From positions 1-44,934 of the forward strand of contig CAKSRS010000012.1 of assembly GCA_934487205.1 (NCBI GenBank): DNA of 44,934 bases, read 5' to 3'. The notes beneath the pieces are model-generated. The model was not told the DNA's origin. It saw nothing but the letters and a program-made list of their open reading frames with translations, and did no database searches. The position numbers and the translations under genes were made by a program. This document shows positions 29,835 to 38,655 of this stretch, one piece after another. Each line of letters starts with the position of its first letter. Positions within the stretch are counted from its first letter, which is position 1. Origin of the DNA: an uncultured Clostridia bacterium. GTDB lineage: Bacteria > Bacillota > Clostridia > UBA1381.

Positions 29835-31858
29835 TGGCAAAAAAGAATATCGGCGCTACACTATCCATAAAAGACAATAACTTCACCGCCGGAATACGAA
29901 ATGCCATAACGGGTGTAAAGAACCTCAAAAACCATACCACCAACGCAACGGGCGGACTAAAGAAAATGCAATCGCAGAGCAAGCTTACAGGCGAAGGTCT
30001 TGCCTCGCTTGCGAAAAAGGCCGCCGGGGTTGTAGCGGCTTATGCCGGGTTTAGTCAGATGATTTCATTCGGCAAGGAATGTATCACGCTGTTTGACACG
30101 CAGGCGAGGTCTGAACAAAGACTCGAAACCCTTATGATGAATGTTAAGGGTACAACGCTTGAAAATGTAAATGCAATGAAAAAGTATGCAGGAGAGCTTC
30201 AAGGCATCACCACAATTGGTGATGAGGCTACTATTCAAGGCGCATCACAGCTTGCAACATTCCAATTGCAGAGCAGTACGATTAAAACCCTGCTCCCGTC
30301 ATTACAAGATTTAGTGGTATCACAGTACGGTGTATCGGTATCGGGAGATCAGATGCAGTCAATGGCAAACCTTATGGGTAAGGTTATGACGGGTTCGGTC
30401 AGCGCATTAACGAGATACGGTGTAACATTAAGCGAAGCACAGAAGAAAACCTTAAAAGAGGGCAACGAAACCGAGAGAGCTGCCATGCTTGTTGAGGTCG
30501 TAAAGCAAAACTTCGGAGGACTCGCCGAGGCAATGGCAAACACACCGGAGGGCAAAATCGTTCAGATAAAAAATGCCTGGGGTGATATGCAGGAGGTAAT
30601 CGGCGGCAAGCTTTACCCTGTTGTTACAACATTTTTCGGATATGTCGCATCGGCAATGCCAAGCGTACAAAATGCTGTTGTTTCGGCAATAGACGCAGTT
30701 TCCGTTCCGCTTTCGTGGATAAAAAATAATGTTCTGCCGCCGCTCATAACAGCGTTTCAAAATGTATGGAATTACGGTGTGTCGGCATTTGACAGCATAA
30801 AAACAGCCGTTATGCAAAACAGTGAGAAGTTTTCCGGCATTATCACGATTGCCGGCGGTGTAAAAGACGCTCTGTTTAATGCGTTTGAGTTCTGCAAACC
30901 GGCGCTTAATTGGATAAGGGACACAGGACTTCCGCTTGTTGTAAACGCTCTTGCAGGTGTTGTGCAAAAGGCAGCCGATGTATATAACTTTTTCGTGAAT
31001 AACTGGGGTTGGATTGCTCCGGTTATATCGGGTATTGTCGGTGCGATTGTGGCATTTAAGGTTGCCGTATTTGCGATAAATACCGTAATGAACGCATGGG
31101 CAATCGTGCAGGGCATATGCACCGTTGCACAGTGGGCGCTGAATGTGGCAATGACAGCGAACCCTGTCGGTATTATTATTGTCGCAATCGGAGCGTTGAT
31201 TGCCATAGGTGTTGCGCTTTGGATGAATTGGGACAGTGTGTGTGCCTGGTGCAAGCAGGCGTTTCAGGCTGTCGGTGATTTCTTTGTATCGGTCGGTACA
31301 AGCATTGGTTCATTCTTTGTCGGACTTTGGACGGGAATAAAAGATACGGCTGTCGGAGTTTGGAACGGTATAACAGGATTTTTAAGCGGTGCGTGGAACA
31401 CCATATCCTCCGCCGCAGTTTCCGTATTTACTGGTATCGGAAATGCGATAAAGAATGTGTGGAACGGAATCGTTGGTGCAATCAAGGGTGCAATAAACAG
31501 CATTATATCAGCAATTAACTCAATGATTCGTGGTGCTGTCAGTGGTGTGAACGGACTTATAAACGGCATAAATTCAGTAACGGGCGCTGTCGGTATTCCG
31601 GCAATTCCCACATTTACCGCACCGCAGATTCCGATGCTTGCAAACGGCGGTTTAATAAGGACAGCGGGTACGGTTATAGTCGGCGAAAAAGGTCCCGAAA
31701 TGCTTTCACTTCCGAGCGGAGCAAAGGTATCACCGATTGATAAATCAAGGCGAAGTGAAAATAGATTCTATATCAATATTTATGCCGATGGCAAGAGTGC
31801 GGACGAGATTGTTGATGAGCTTGTTCCGAAATTAAAGCTGGCACTGGATAATATGTAA
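29834..31858 (+). CDS. Tape measure protein
   Basis: A 674-residue tail-length ruler, short for a myovirus. The N-terminus is basic and helical (residues 1-60); several long hydrophobic helices lie at about 395-460 (IVGAIVAFKVAVFAINTVM, VGIIIVAIGALIAIGVALW). A repeat-like Gly/Trp/Ile-rich segment follows (GVWNGITGFLSGAWNTI, NVWNGIVGAIKGAINSI). The C-terminus LANGGLIRTAGTVIVGEKGPEM is a standard tape-measure ending. It sits after the frameshifted chaperone, as expected. Confidence 0.92.
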   Translation: MAKKNIGATLSIKDNNFTAGIRNAITGVKNLKNHTTNATGGLKKMQSQSKLTGEGLASLAKKAAGVVAAYAGFSQMISFGKECITLFDTQARSEQRLETLMMNVKGTTLENVNAMKKYAGELQGITTIGDEATIQGASQLATFQLQSSTIKTLLPSLQDLVVSQYGVSVSGDQMQSMANLMGKVMTGSVSALTRYGVTLSEAQKKTLKEGNETERAAMLVEVVKQNFGGLAEAMANTPEGKIVQIKNAWGDMQEVIGGKLYPVVTTFFGYVASAMPSVQNAVVSAIDAVSVPLSWIKNNVLPPLITAFQNVWNYGVSAFDSIKTAVMQNSEKFSGIITIAGGVKDALFNAFEFCKPALNWIRDTGLPLVVNALAGVVQKAADVYNFFVNNWGWIAPVISGIVGAIVAFKVAVFAINTVMNAWAIVQGICTVAQWALNVAMTANPVGIIIVAIGALIAIGVALWMNWDSVCAWCKQAFQAVGDFFVSVGTSIGSFFVGLWTGIKDTAVGVWNGITGFLSGAWNTISSAAVSVFTGIGNAIKNVWNGIVGAIKGAINSIISAINSMIRGAVSGVNGLINGINSVTGAVGIPAIPTFTAPQIPMLANGGLIRTAGTVIVGEKGPEMLSLPSGAKVSPIDKSRRSENRFYINIYADGKSADEIVDELVPKLKLALDNM

Positions 31859-31870
31859 GGAGGGCGGCAG

Positions 31871-32266
31871 ATGGATATATATTTAAGCGTAAATAACAGA
31901 GCCGAGGTTTTGCGGCTCCCTGTTCTGCCGCCGGAGTTCACGGTTTCAAAGGGCAGAAACAACGAGGTATTTGAAACGGTATCTCAAGGTCAGCTGAACC
32001 TTATCGGTACGCAAGCCTTGAAGAAAATATCGTGGTCGAGTTTCTTACCAAACCGTGATTATCCTTTCCTGCGTGACAGGAGCGATACCGCTTTCGGTTA
32101 CCTATATACCATAGACACATGGTATGAAAGAAAACTCCCCATTCGGCTTATTATCACCGATACACCGATAAATATGGCGGTTACGATAGATGATTTTTCA
32201 TATACAATCGGCAGAGACGGTGATATGAAATATTCAATAACGCTGTCGGAGGTGAAATTAATCTGA
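31871..32266 (+). CDS. XkdP-like baseplate protein without LysM
   Basis: A 131-residue protein that matches the N-terminal part of XkdP-type proteins (LPPEFTVSKGRNNEVFETV, KISWSSFLPNRDYPF). XkdP usually carries a C-terminal LysM peptidoglycan-binding domain; here the protein ends after the conserved core. The next gene starts at its stop and brings a cell-wall hydrolase domain, which may replace the wall-binding role. AAGGAGGG precedes the ATG. Confidence 0.75.
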   Translation: MDIYLSVNNRAEVLRLPVLPPEFTVSKGRNNEVFETVSQGQLNLIGTQALKKISWSSFLPNRDYPFLRDRSDTAFGYLYTIDTWYERKLPIRLIITDTPINMAVTIDDFSYTIGRDGDMKYSITLSEVKLI

Positions 32267-33786
32267 TGGGTGCCGTGATTGAAAGTGCCGTCAATTGGGC
32301 GGTTAAGATTGCAAACGATAATAGTCACGGCTATGACCAAAACAGCCGATGGGGGCCGAACTATGATTGCTCCTCTCTTGTTATCTCAGCATTTGAACAA
32401 GCGGGGTGTAAGGTAAAGTCAGGCGGCGCTACCTATACCGGAAATATGAAGGCTATATTTTTAAGATATGGATTTTCCGATGTAACCGGTAAAATAGCAC
32501 TGTCAACGGGACTTGGACTTAAGCGCGGAGATGTCTTATTAAATACTGTTCACCATACGGCTTTGGTGGTTGAGGACAATGGGAGAATAATTGTTAATGC
32601 CTCAATCAACGAAAAAGGCAAAACCACAGGCGGTAAGTCAGGAGATCAGACCGGCAGAGAAATATACACAAGAGGATACTACAATTATCCGTGGAATGTG
32701 GTACTCCGCTATAACGAAAGTTCATCAACGGCAGCTTCTGCAACAACTTCAACAAAAGAAGATAAGGACTACTCTCTTTCGGACAGTTTCGGAACAGGCG
32801 GAAACACTGTCGGAGATAAATTTTCCGCAAGTGTAGATGAAACATACAAACTGATTGCCGGCGGTAATGATATTACATCTTATGTTGGTGGTTTGTCTTG
32901 GCAAAACTCAATAGATGAGCTTGCAACAAAGATGAGTTTTGAAGTGGCAAAGTCCGATACGAATTATGTGAATACATACACTCCGCAGATTGGTGATATC
33001 GTAAACTTCTGCACCAATATTGAGATATTCCGCGGCATTGTAATCGCGGTTGATGATGGAGATAAATTTAAGAATAAGTATACGGTGACGGATTTCGGCT
33101 GGTATCTCAATAAAAGCAAGGAAACATATCAGTTTAACAACATGAACGCAAAAAAAGCTGTTGTACGGCTTTGCTCCGACTTTAATATTCCGATTGATTC
33201 CGTGCCGGAACTGAACACAAGCATCACGCAGATTTACATAGACAAAACCATATCTGATATACTTTCCGATATTCTCGATAAATGCGGCGGCGGTTACAAT
33301 TTTGATATGACTCCAAATGGGATACGGATCTATAAGTACGGTGCGATATATGCCTATCCGGAGTTCAGAATTACACCGAATACACATCTGATTTATTCTC
33401 CCACGCTCAAAGGCAACGTGTCACATACCCTTTCAATTGAGGATATGAAAAACAGCGTGAAAGTAATAACCGAAACTGATAAAGTGTATACCGTCAAAGC
33501 TGTAGCAAAAGATACCGACAGCATATATAAATACGGTGTTTTGCAGGATGTATTAAAGATTGATGAAAAGGACGGAGATGCAAATACCTATGCGAAAAAC
33601 AAGCTGTCGGTACTGAATAAGATAAAAGAGAGCTTTTCAATCGAAATCATAGAGGCAGTAAACAGCTACACCCGAGCCGGTGCGCTGATTGGTGTTGATG
33701 ATGTAAATTATCTTATCGAAAGCACAGACCACAGCATAAAAAACGGAATACATTATGTGAAATTTGGACTGAGAAAGTTTGGATAA
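32266..33786 (+). CDS. Baseplate hub: NlpC/P60-like lysin fused to XkdQ-like domain
   Basis: A 506-residue fusion. Residues 1-155 resemble an NlpC/P60 or CHAP-type peptidoglycan hydrolase: catalytic Cys35 in YDCSSLV, a His in VHHTALVV (His96/His97) and the family ending GREIYTRGYYNYPWNVVLRY (shown in parts). A Ser/Thr-rich linker (ESSSTAASATTSTKED) leads to residues 190-506, an XkdQ/gpD-like hub (LIAGGNDITSYVGGLSWQ, DCTIDDKDK-like folds not quoted). It would cut the wall locally as the tail penetrates. In PBSX the hub and hydrolase are separate genes. Confidence 0.82.
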   Translation: MGAVIESAVNWAVKIANDNSHGYDQNSRWGPNYDCSSLVISAFEQAGCKVKSGGATYTGNMKAIFLRYGFSDVTGKIALSTGLGLKRGDVLLNTVHHTALVVEDNGRIIVNASINEKGKTTGGKSGDQTGREIYTRGYYNYPWNVVLRYNESSSTAASATTSTKEDKDYSLSDSFGTGGNTVGDKFSASVDETYKLIAGGNDITSYVGGLSWQNSIDELATKMSFEVAKSDTNYVNTYTPQIGDIVNFCTNIEIFRGIVIAVDDGDKFKNKYTVTDFGWYLNKSKETYQFNNMNAKKAVVRLCSDFNIPIDSVPELNTSITQIYIDKTISDILSDILDKCGGGYNFDMTPNGIRIYKYGAIYAYPEFRITPNTHLIYSPTLKGNVSHTLSIEDMKNSVKVITETDKVYTVKAVAKDTDSIYKYGVLQDVLKIDEKDGDANTYAKNKLSVLNKIKESFSIEIIEAVNSYTRAGALIGVDDVNYLIESTDHSIKNGIHYVKFGLRKFG

Positions 33787-33795
33787 CGTGTTGAT

Positions 33796-33824
33796 TTGAC
33801 AAACAAGTATTTTTGTTATATAAT
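33796..33824 (+). promoter_or_regulatory. Perfect consensus promoter of a single-gene cassette
   Basis: TTGACA (33796-33801), exactly 17 bp, TATAAT (33819-33824): both hexamers are perfect. It lies inside the tail operon only nine bases after the hub stop, so the next gene can be expressed in the lysogen independently of late transcription. Confidence 0.92.
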
Positions 33825-33855
33825 AATGTCAATAAATCTTGCAGGAGGAAATATA

Positions 33856-34293
33856 ATGAAATTAATTGAAACAGTAAATGATATTTTAGATAACGCAAAA
33901 GTATTTGATGATTATTTAAATAGCAGTGATTCGGAAGAAAAAGATTTTGCACTATATTGCCTTACATACGGAAGGTGCTTTGTTGTCATCAAAAATAAAG
34001 AAACCTATAAATTTTATCCATCAAAATATATAGGTTATCAAAGTAATAATATGTCACATTATGTTAGTGAAGCTTGCAGTGCTGTAGCTTTACCGGAAGA
34101 AAGCAAAAAGAACAGCGACGCAGCATATTACACATTTGATGGAAGAATGTCAAATAAGGCAATAAATAAAGTTCTTAAGTGTATGCCCGTAAATGACGAG
34201 GCTTTATCTGGCAAATTCGTTGAATTTTGTGGTAAATTTGGACTTAAGGGAAGTTATAAAAAGAAATTTTGGCTTAATATTATTGAGCAATAA
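33856..34293 (+). CDS. Unknown protein, probable lysogenic-conversion (moron) gene
   Basis: A 145-residue soluble protein of unknown function, AT-richer than the tail genes around it. AGGAGG precedes ATG 33856. It has an acidic helical N-terminus (ETVNDILDNAKVFDDYL), a central segment YKFYPSKYIGYQSNNM and DGRMSNKAINKVL, and a basic C-terminus. The PSKYIGY...DGRMSNKAI pattern faintly recalls N-terminal segments of some restriction-type endonucleases, which I cannot verify. It has its own perfect promoter and terminator between hub and baseplate genes, so it is probably expressed in the lysogen and not structural. Confidence 0.75.
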   Translation: MKLIETVNDILDNAKVFDDYLNSSDSEEKDFALYCLTYGRCFVVIKNKETYKFYPSKYIGYQSNNMSHYVSEACSAVALPEESKKNSDAAYYTFDGRMSNKAINKVLKCMPVNDEALSGKFVEFCGKFGLKGSYKKKFWLNIIEQ

Positions 34294-34323
34294 AGCATTA
34301 AATGAGCTGTTAATATGTACAAA

Positions 34324-34348
34324 GGCGGACATTCGTGTTCGTCTTTTT
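34324..34348 (+). terminator. Terminator of the single-gene cassette
   Basis: GGCGGAC (34324-34330) pairs with GTTCGTC (34337-34343) including two G-T pairs, with a six-base loop and a following T5 run. It isolates the moron gene from the baseplate genes. Confidence 0.75.
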
Positions 34349-34373
34349 CCATGCCCAATTTTAGGAGGTACTC

Positions 34374-34640
34374 ATGAACGGTATAACAGAACTTGCAAAG
34401 TTACTCAAAGAGCGGGAAAACAGTGACGGTTACTCGCCGATGTTCGGAACGGTCATTGAACTGCCGAACACGAAAATACGCATAAGCGACAAGGTTATTC
34501 TGACCGACAGCCACTTAACATTTTGCATAAATTTGAAAGAGCAAAATGCAGACGGCGAATATATAAACCTTGGCAAGACGGTGGTGTTACTCCCGTATGC
34601 AAACAGTCAGAAATTTATTGTGATTGGAGTGGTTATCTGA
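34374..34640 (+). CDS. DUF2577 (XkdR-like) baseplate protein
   Basis: An 88-residue protein of the DUF2577/XkdR group: GITELAKLLKERENSDGYSP, FGTVIELPNTKIRIS and a beta-rich end KTVVLLPYANSQKFIVIG. AGGAGG precedes the ATG. It lies directly before the DUF2634 and baseplate J genes, the PBSX xkdR-xkdS-xkdT order; the next ATG overlaps its stop. Confidence 0.8.
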   Translation: MNGITELAKLLKERENSDGYSPMFGTVIELPNTKIRISDKVILTDSHLTFCINLKEQNADGEYINLGKTVVLLPYANSQKFIVIGVVI

Positions 34641-35068
34641 TGTTTCCGAATTCAACGGATGTAATGTTTGACAATAAAAGCGACATATCAAGCGGAACAA
34701 AATCATATTTATTTGATTTTACCACAGGCGACTTTGTTGTGCGTGACGGAAAGCTGATTGAGTGCGACGGCATCGACGCAATAAAAGTATGGATTGAAAA
34801 AATACTTAGAACCGAGAAAGGCAGATACCCTATCTACGATAATACCGAATACGGTTGCCATTTGGAGGATTTAATCATTGGCAACAGCTATACGGCTGAA
34901 TTTATCGAGGCTGAATTAAAGCGTGAAATTGAGGATGCGCTAAAGCAAAATCCGCAGATTACTTCGGTCACGAATTTTAATATTACACGAAATACAAACG
35001 CAATTACGGTCACACTGGAGGTGGTGCTAAATGACAAAGGACGAAATACTGTCACGGTTACTGTCTGA
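34640..35068 (+). CDS. DUF2634 (XkdS/gp25-like) baseplate wedge protein
   Basis: A 142-residue protein of the DUF2634/XkdS group, related to T4 gp25 wedge proteins: YLFDFTTGDFVVRDGKLIE, WIEKILRTEKGRYPIYDNTEYG and a C-terminal beta-rich segment. It links the sheath to the baseplate wedge. ATG 34640 overlaps the previous stop (TGATG), so translation is probably coupled. The next gene starts 38 bases inside its 3' end. Confidence 0.85.
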   Translation: MFPNSTDVMFDNKSDISSGTKSYLFDFTTGDFVVRDGKLIECDGIDAIKVWIEKILRTEKGRYPIYDNTEYGCHLEDLIIGNSYTAEFIEAELKREIEDALKQNPQITSVTNFNITRNTNAITVTLEVVLNDKGRNTVTVTV

Positions 35069-36065
35069 CATATCCGATGAGTTCGACAAAGATGTCGGCT
35101 CATTTTTTTATGATGTGACAAAGCCGACATCAGAGGAATTTGAAACGGCATATGCACGGCTTGAGGAAATCTTAAAAAACGGCTTTGCATTGACGGCAAC
35201 AGGCGAATATCTTGACTGCAAAGCCGCCGAGCAAGGAATTACACGAAAGTCCGGTGTCGCGTCACAAGTAAAGGTGACAATAACCGGCACTCCCGGCAGT
35301 GTTATTTCCGTTGGTGACAAGGTCGCATCGGACAGCCTTATCTTCTCTGCTATCGAGAATGTTGAAATCAGAGAAAGCGGAACGGCTGATGTTACGGTTA
35401 TCTGCGATACGGTCGGCACTGTCGGCAATATTCCGCAAGGCGCAATAAACCGTTTCCCTGTCACGCTCTCCGGGATTGTGTCGGTCACGAACAAGAAGTC
35501 TGCAACGGGCGGTTTCAACGAAGAAACGGACGATGAACTGCGTGACCGGTATTTTGAAAAGGTGTCGCTCCCGGCAACAAGCGGCAGTAAATATCACTAT
35601 GAGCAGTGGGCAAAGGAAATCAGCGGTGTCGGAGACGCTAAATGTCTGCCGCTTTGGAACGGCAGCGGAACCGTTAAGGTTATCATAATAAACTCCGAAA
35701 AAGGTGTGGCAAGCGAAGAATTAATTTCAGAAGTGGCAAATCACATTGAAGAAAACAGACCGATCGGAGCGGAAGTTACGGTTGAAAGCGCTGCACCGCT
35801 GACAATCAATGTTTCGGCAAAGCTTACCCTTGCAAACGGCGCTGATCTCAATACGGCAAAAGAGAAAATCACCGAGAGCATCACAAAATATCTGCAAAAA
35901 AATGCGTTTTCTGTCGGATATATCTCGTATGCGCAAATTGGCGGTTGTATTCTTGCCTGTGATGAGATTGCCGATTACAGTAATCTGAAACTGAATAACG
36001 ATACGCAGAATATCACCGTTTCGGAAACGCAAGTACCTGTTTTGGGGGTGGTTACGGTTGATTGA
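35031..36065 (+). CDS. Baseplate J-like protein (XkdT-like)
   Basis: A 344-residue baseplate wedge protein of the Baseplate_J/XkdT family: LTATGEYLDCKAAEQGITRKS near residue 50, a beta-rich domain (ITGTPGSVISVGDKVASD), GGFNEETDDELRDRYF and the KYHYEQWAKEISGVGDAKCLP segment are typical. GGAGG precedes the ATG. It overlaps the gp25-like gene by 38 bases and the next by eight. Confidence 0.92.
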   Translation: MTKDEILSRLLSDISDEFDKDVGSFFYDVTKPTSEEFETAYARLEEILKNGFALTATGEYLDCKAAEQGITRKSGVASQVKVTITGTPGSVISVGDKVASDSLIFSAIENVEIRESGTADVTVICDTVGTVGNIPQGAINRFPVTLSGIVSVTNKKSATGGFNEETDDELRDRYFEKVSLPATSGSKYHYEQWAKEISGVGDAKCLPLWNGSGTVKVIIINSEKGVASEELISEVANHIEENRPIGAEVTVESAAPLTINVSAKLTLANGADLNTAKEKITESITKYLQKNAFSVGYISYAQIGGCILACDEIADYSNLKLNNDTQNITVSETQVPVLGVVTVD

Positions 36066-36699
36066 GAAAATGCCGGGATATTACCGAAAGTCAAAGGTAA
36101 TGAATGACCTTGTTCGCTCTATCGAAAATGAATTTAACAGGCTAAACGCAGAAACTACACTTACAGAGAATCAGTTTTTTGTTGTTCTTTCTGACAGGGA
36201 CATAAAACATCACGAGGAAGATGTCGGACTTGTTCCGGACACCACAGCTAACCTTGACACACGCAGGGGACGTATACTGTCAAAGCTGCGAGGCACGGGA
36301 ACGGTCACAAAAACCATGATGAAAAATGTTGCAAAATCCTTTATTAACGGTGATATTGAAATTATAGAGTATCCGTCAAAATACTGTTTTGCGGTAAAGT
36401 TCACATCAAAAACGGGTGTGCCGTACAATCTGGAAGATATAAAGTCGATGATTGAGGAGATTAAGCCTGCTCATTTGGCAGTGGAATATATCTTTACCTA
36501 TCGGCTTTGGCAAGACATACTTGATGAAATTCAAATATGGACAGCGGCAAAAAACTATTCATGGGAATGGATGCTGACATTCGAGGTTAAGTCTAATCTT
36601 AACATATCGGATGGCGGCATTTTTTATTGCCCGGACGGGAACGGAAATGCAAAGGTTATATGGAGTAAAAACAAAGCATACGCAAGGAGGAATACATAA
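36058..36699 (+). CDS. DUF2313 (XkdU/YmfQ-like) baseplate protein
   Basis: A 213-residue protein of the DUF2313/XkdU group that follows baseplate J in PBSX-like and Mu-like phages: MPGYYRKSKVMNDLVRSIENE, RRGRILSKLRGTGTVTK and KPAHLAVEYIFTYRLW. TTG 36058 is supported by GGGGGTGG upstream; ATG 36070 is an alternative. Its stop overlaps the ATG of the fibre gene. Confidence 0.82.
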   Translation: MIEKMPGYYRKSKVMNDLVRSIENEFNRLNAETTLTENQFFVVLSDRDIKHHEEDVGLVPDTTANLDTRRGRILSKLRGTGTVTKTMMKNVAKSFINGDIEIIEYPSKYCFAVKFTSKTGVPYNLEDIKSMIEEIKPAHLAVEYIFTYRLWQDILDEIQIWTAAKNYSWEWMLTFEVKSNLNISDGGIFYCPDGNGNAKVIWSKNKAYARRNT

Positions 36700-38651
36700 T
36701 GGCAGAAATACATCCGAACGACATAGGTCTTGCCACATTTGCCGATGTTGGAGATGTTGAAAAACTGAAAACCTCGGCTAAAAACTTAGTGGACGCATTA
36801 AACGAAATTTATCAGAACGGAACGCAGGGCGGCGGCGGTGATCTCGGTCAGCAATGGTATGTTGATGGAGAAAACAATATCATATTGGGCGAAAACAATC
36901 TTGTTTACGGCAGCAATAACCTCATCATCGGATCTGATAATATTATTGTCGGAGATAACATCACCATGATTGCGAGCGAAAAATACAAATACGGTTCGGT
37001 AAATATCGGTTATGAAAATTTCGATGCCGAGACAGGGACCATTCCGTACTATATTTATTCGGACGAACAAACCGATACCACGCTTAAGGTCGGAGATAAG
37101 CTTGTGTTCAGCCTGGGTTTAACCTGGGTCGACTCCGGCTGGAATGACTGGCTGACCATAGAATCCCCCAAAAAGATAGTGGAGATTTTAGAGGTAAATA
37201 CCGATGAAAAATATATAAGAATTACAACCGATATAGGAATATCGACAGAGCCGCCCGATGAAACGCACACGGTAAAAGATTATCAATATATAAACACCTT
37301 TATTCCGCTGGTTGACGCATACAAGCTGATTGCGGGCGAATCGAGCATATCCTTCGGCGGAACATCTGGCGGAGCGTCAAGCTTTTCGGGCTGCTCGGGA
37401 AGTGCAGACGGCGCATATTCATTTGCGGCAAACTCGGCAAATGCAAAAGGAAGAAACGCTGCGGCGCTGTGTTCTTCAACCGCCGAAGGAGAATACTCGT
37501 TTTCGGCAGGCTCCTCCTGCGCATACGGAGAAAAAACCGCGGCTTTGAATTCAAGCTATGCATATGCGCCGCATTCGTTTTCTGCCGGTAACTATTCAAG
37601 AGTTTATGCACGTGCTTTAAAATGCACCAATCTAAACTGGAAAGACAAAATGCTCACAATAGACCCTAAATACAGTCTTGCCGGAATCAAAAGCGGCGAT
37701 ACGATAGTTTTAAGATGCTTTAACTGCATTAACACTATCATATTTTCGCAGGTGAAGGTTAAATCAATAAGCGGAAATACGATATATATGCCCGATGATA
37801 CGTATGCCGGAGGCGCCGGTTCGTACATTCAACAGCTTTTCCCGGACGGCATCATATTTGTGCAGAGCAGCAATTCATCGTATGCGACATCGTCCGCTGC
37901 CGGCGGATGCTACGGTATGGCAACGGGCAAGTATTCGTTTGCGGACGGTTATCATGTCATTTCAGCCGCTGATAATGCAGTCACCTTCGGAAAATACGGT
38001 ATAAACACAGACGCCTGCTCCATTGCACTTGCAAACGGAACGGCAATCAAAACACCGGGACTTGCATTTAAGGTGCTCTCTGACGGCAGTGTTCATGCGG
38101 ATAAGGAATACACCTCACCCTGTGCCGACTATGCGGAATATTTCGAGTGGGCGGACGGTAACCCAAATAATGAGGACAGGGCCGGATATTTTGTAAAGCT
38201 GAAAGACGGAAAAATTGTGTTGTGTGAGGATTTTGATACACCGCTCGGCATTATATCGGCAACTCCGGCAATCATCGGTGACAGCGGAGAAATGCACTGG
38301 CAGGGAAAATTTCTGACCGATGATTTCGGAAGAATACAATACCACGATGTAACCGTTCCGGCTGAAACCGATGAGGACGGCAATATCGTAACCGAGGAAC
38401 ATATCGAAACTCAGCCGATATTAAACCCCCAATGGAATCCGAACCTGGATTATATCCCAAGAAAGGACAGAGCGGAATGGTCGGCTGTCGGTGTGCTTGG
38501 CAAGCTTATCGTATACGATGACGGAACGCTTAAAAGCGGCGATGTTTGCCGATGCGGTGACGGCGGTAAGGCAGTGAAATCAATCGAAAACGGATACACC
38601 GTTCTCAAGCGTATATCCGATGATAAAGTCTTAATCTGGTTCAAGGGGTGA
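36699..38651 (+). CDS. Tail fibre with beta-helix repeats and Peptidase_G2 domain
   Basis: A 650-residue fibre or tail-spike. After an adaptor region (1-50) comes a hexapeptide-like ladder (ENNIILGENN, SNNLIIGSDN, residues about 63-90) and, at about 215-300, YadA/Hep-Hag-like repeats (SADGAYSFAANSANAKG, TAEGEYSFSAGSSCAYG). Residues about 470-560 match the Peptidase_G2 intramolecular chaperone (SPCADYAEYFEWADGN, GYFVKLKDGKIVLCED), which trims itself off after trimer folding. It would form the trimeric receptor-binding fibre. Cys-rich repeat turns are unusual. Confidence 0.85.
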   Translation: MAEIHPNDIGLATFADVGDVEKLKTSAKNLVDALNEIYQNGTQGGGGDLGQQWYVDGENNIILGENNLVYGSNNLIIGSDNIIVGDNITMIASEKYKYGSVNIGYENFDAETGTIPYYIYSDEQTDTTLKVGDKLVFSLGLTWVDSGWNDWLTIESPKKIVEILEVNTDEKYIRITTDIGISTEPPDETHTVKDYQYINTFIPLVDAYKLIAGESSISFGGTSGGASSFSGCSGSADGAYSFAANSANAKGRNAAALCSSTAEGEYSFSAGSSCAYGEKTAALNSSYAYAPHSFSAGNYSRVYARALKCTNLNWKDKMLTIDPKYSLAGIKSGDTIVLRCFNCINTIIFSQVKVKSISGNTIYMPDDTYAGGAGSYIQQLFPDGIIFVQSSNSSYATSSAAGGCYGMATGKYSFADGYHVISAADNAVTFGKYGINTDACSIALANGTAIKTPGLAFKVLSDGSVHADKEYTSPCADYAEYFEWADGNPNNEDRAGYFVKLKDGKIVLCEDFDTPLGIISATPAIIGDSGEMHWQGKFLTDDFGRIQYHDVTVPAETDEDGNIVTEEHIETQPILNPQWNPNLDYIPRKDRAEWSAVGVLGKLIVYDDGTLKSGDVCRCGDGGKAVKSIENGYTVLKRISDDKVLIWFKG

Positions 38652-38655
38652 TAGT

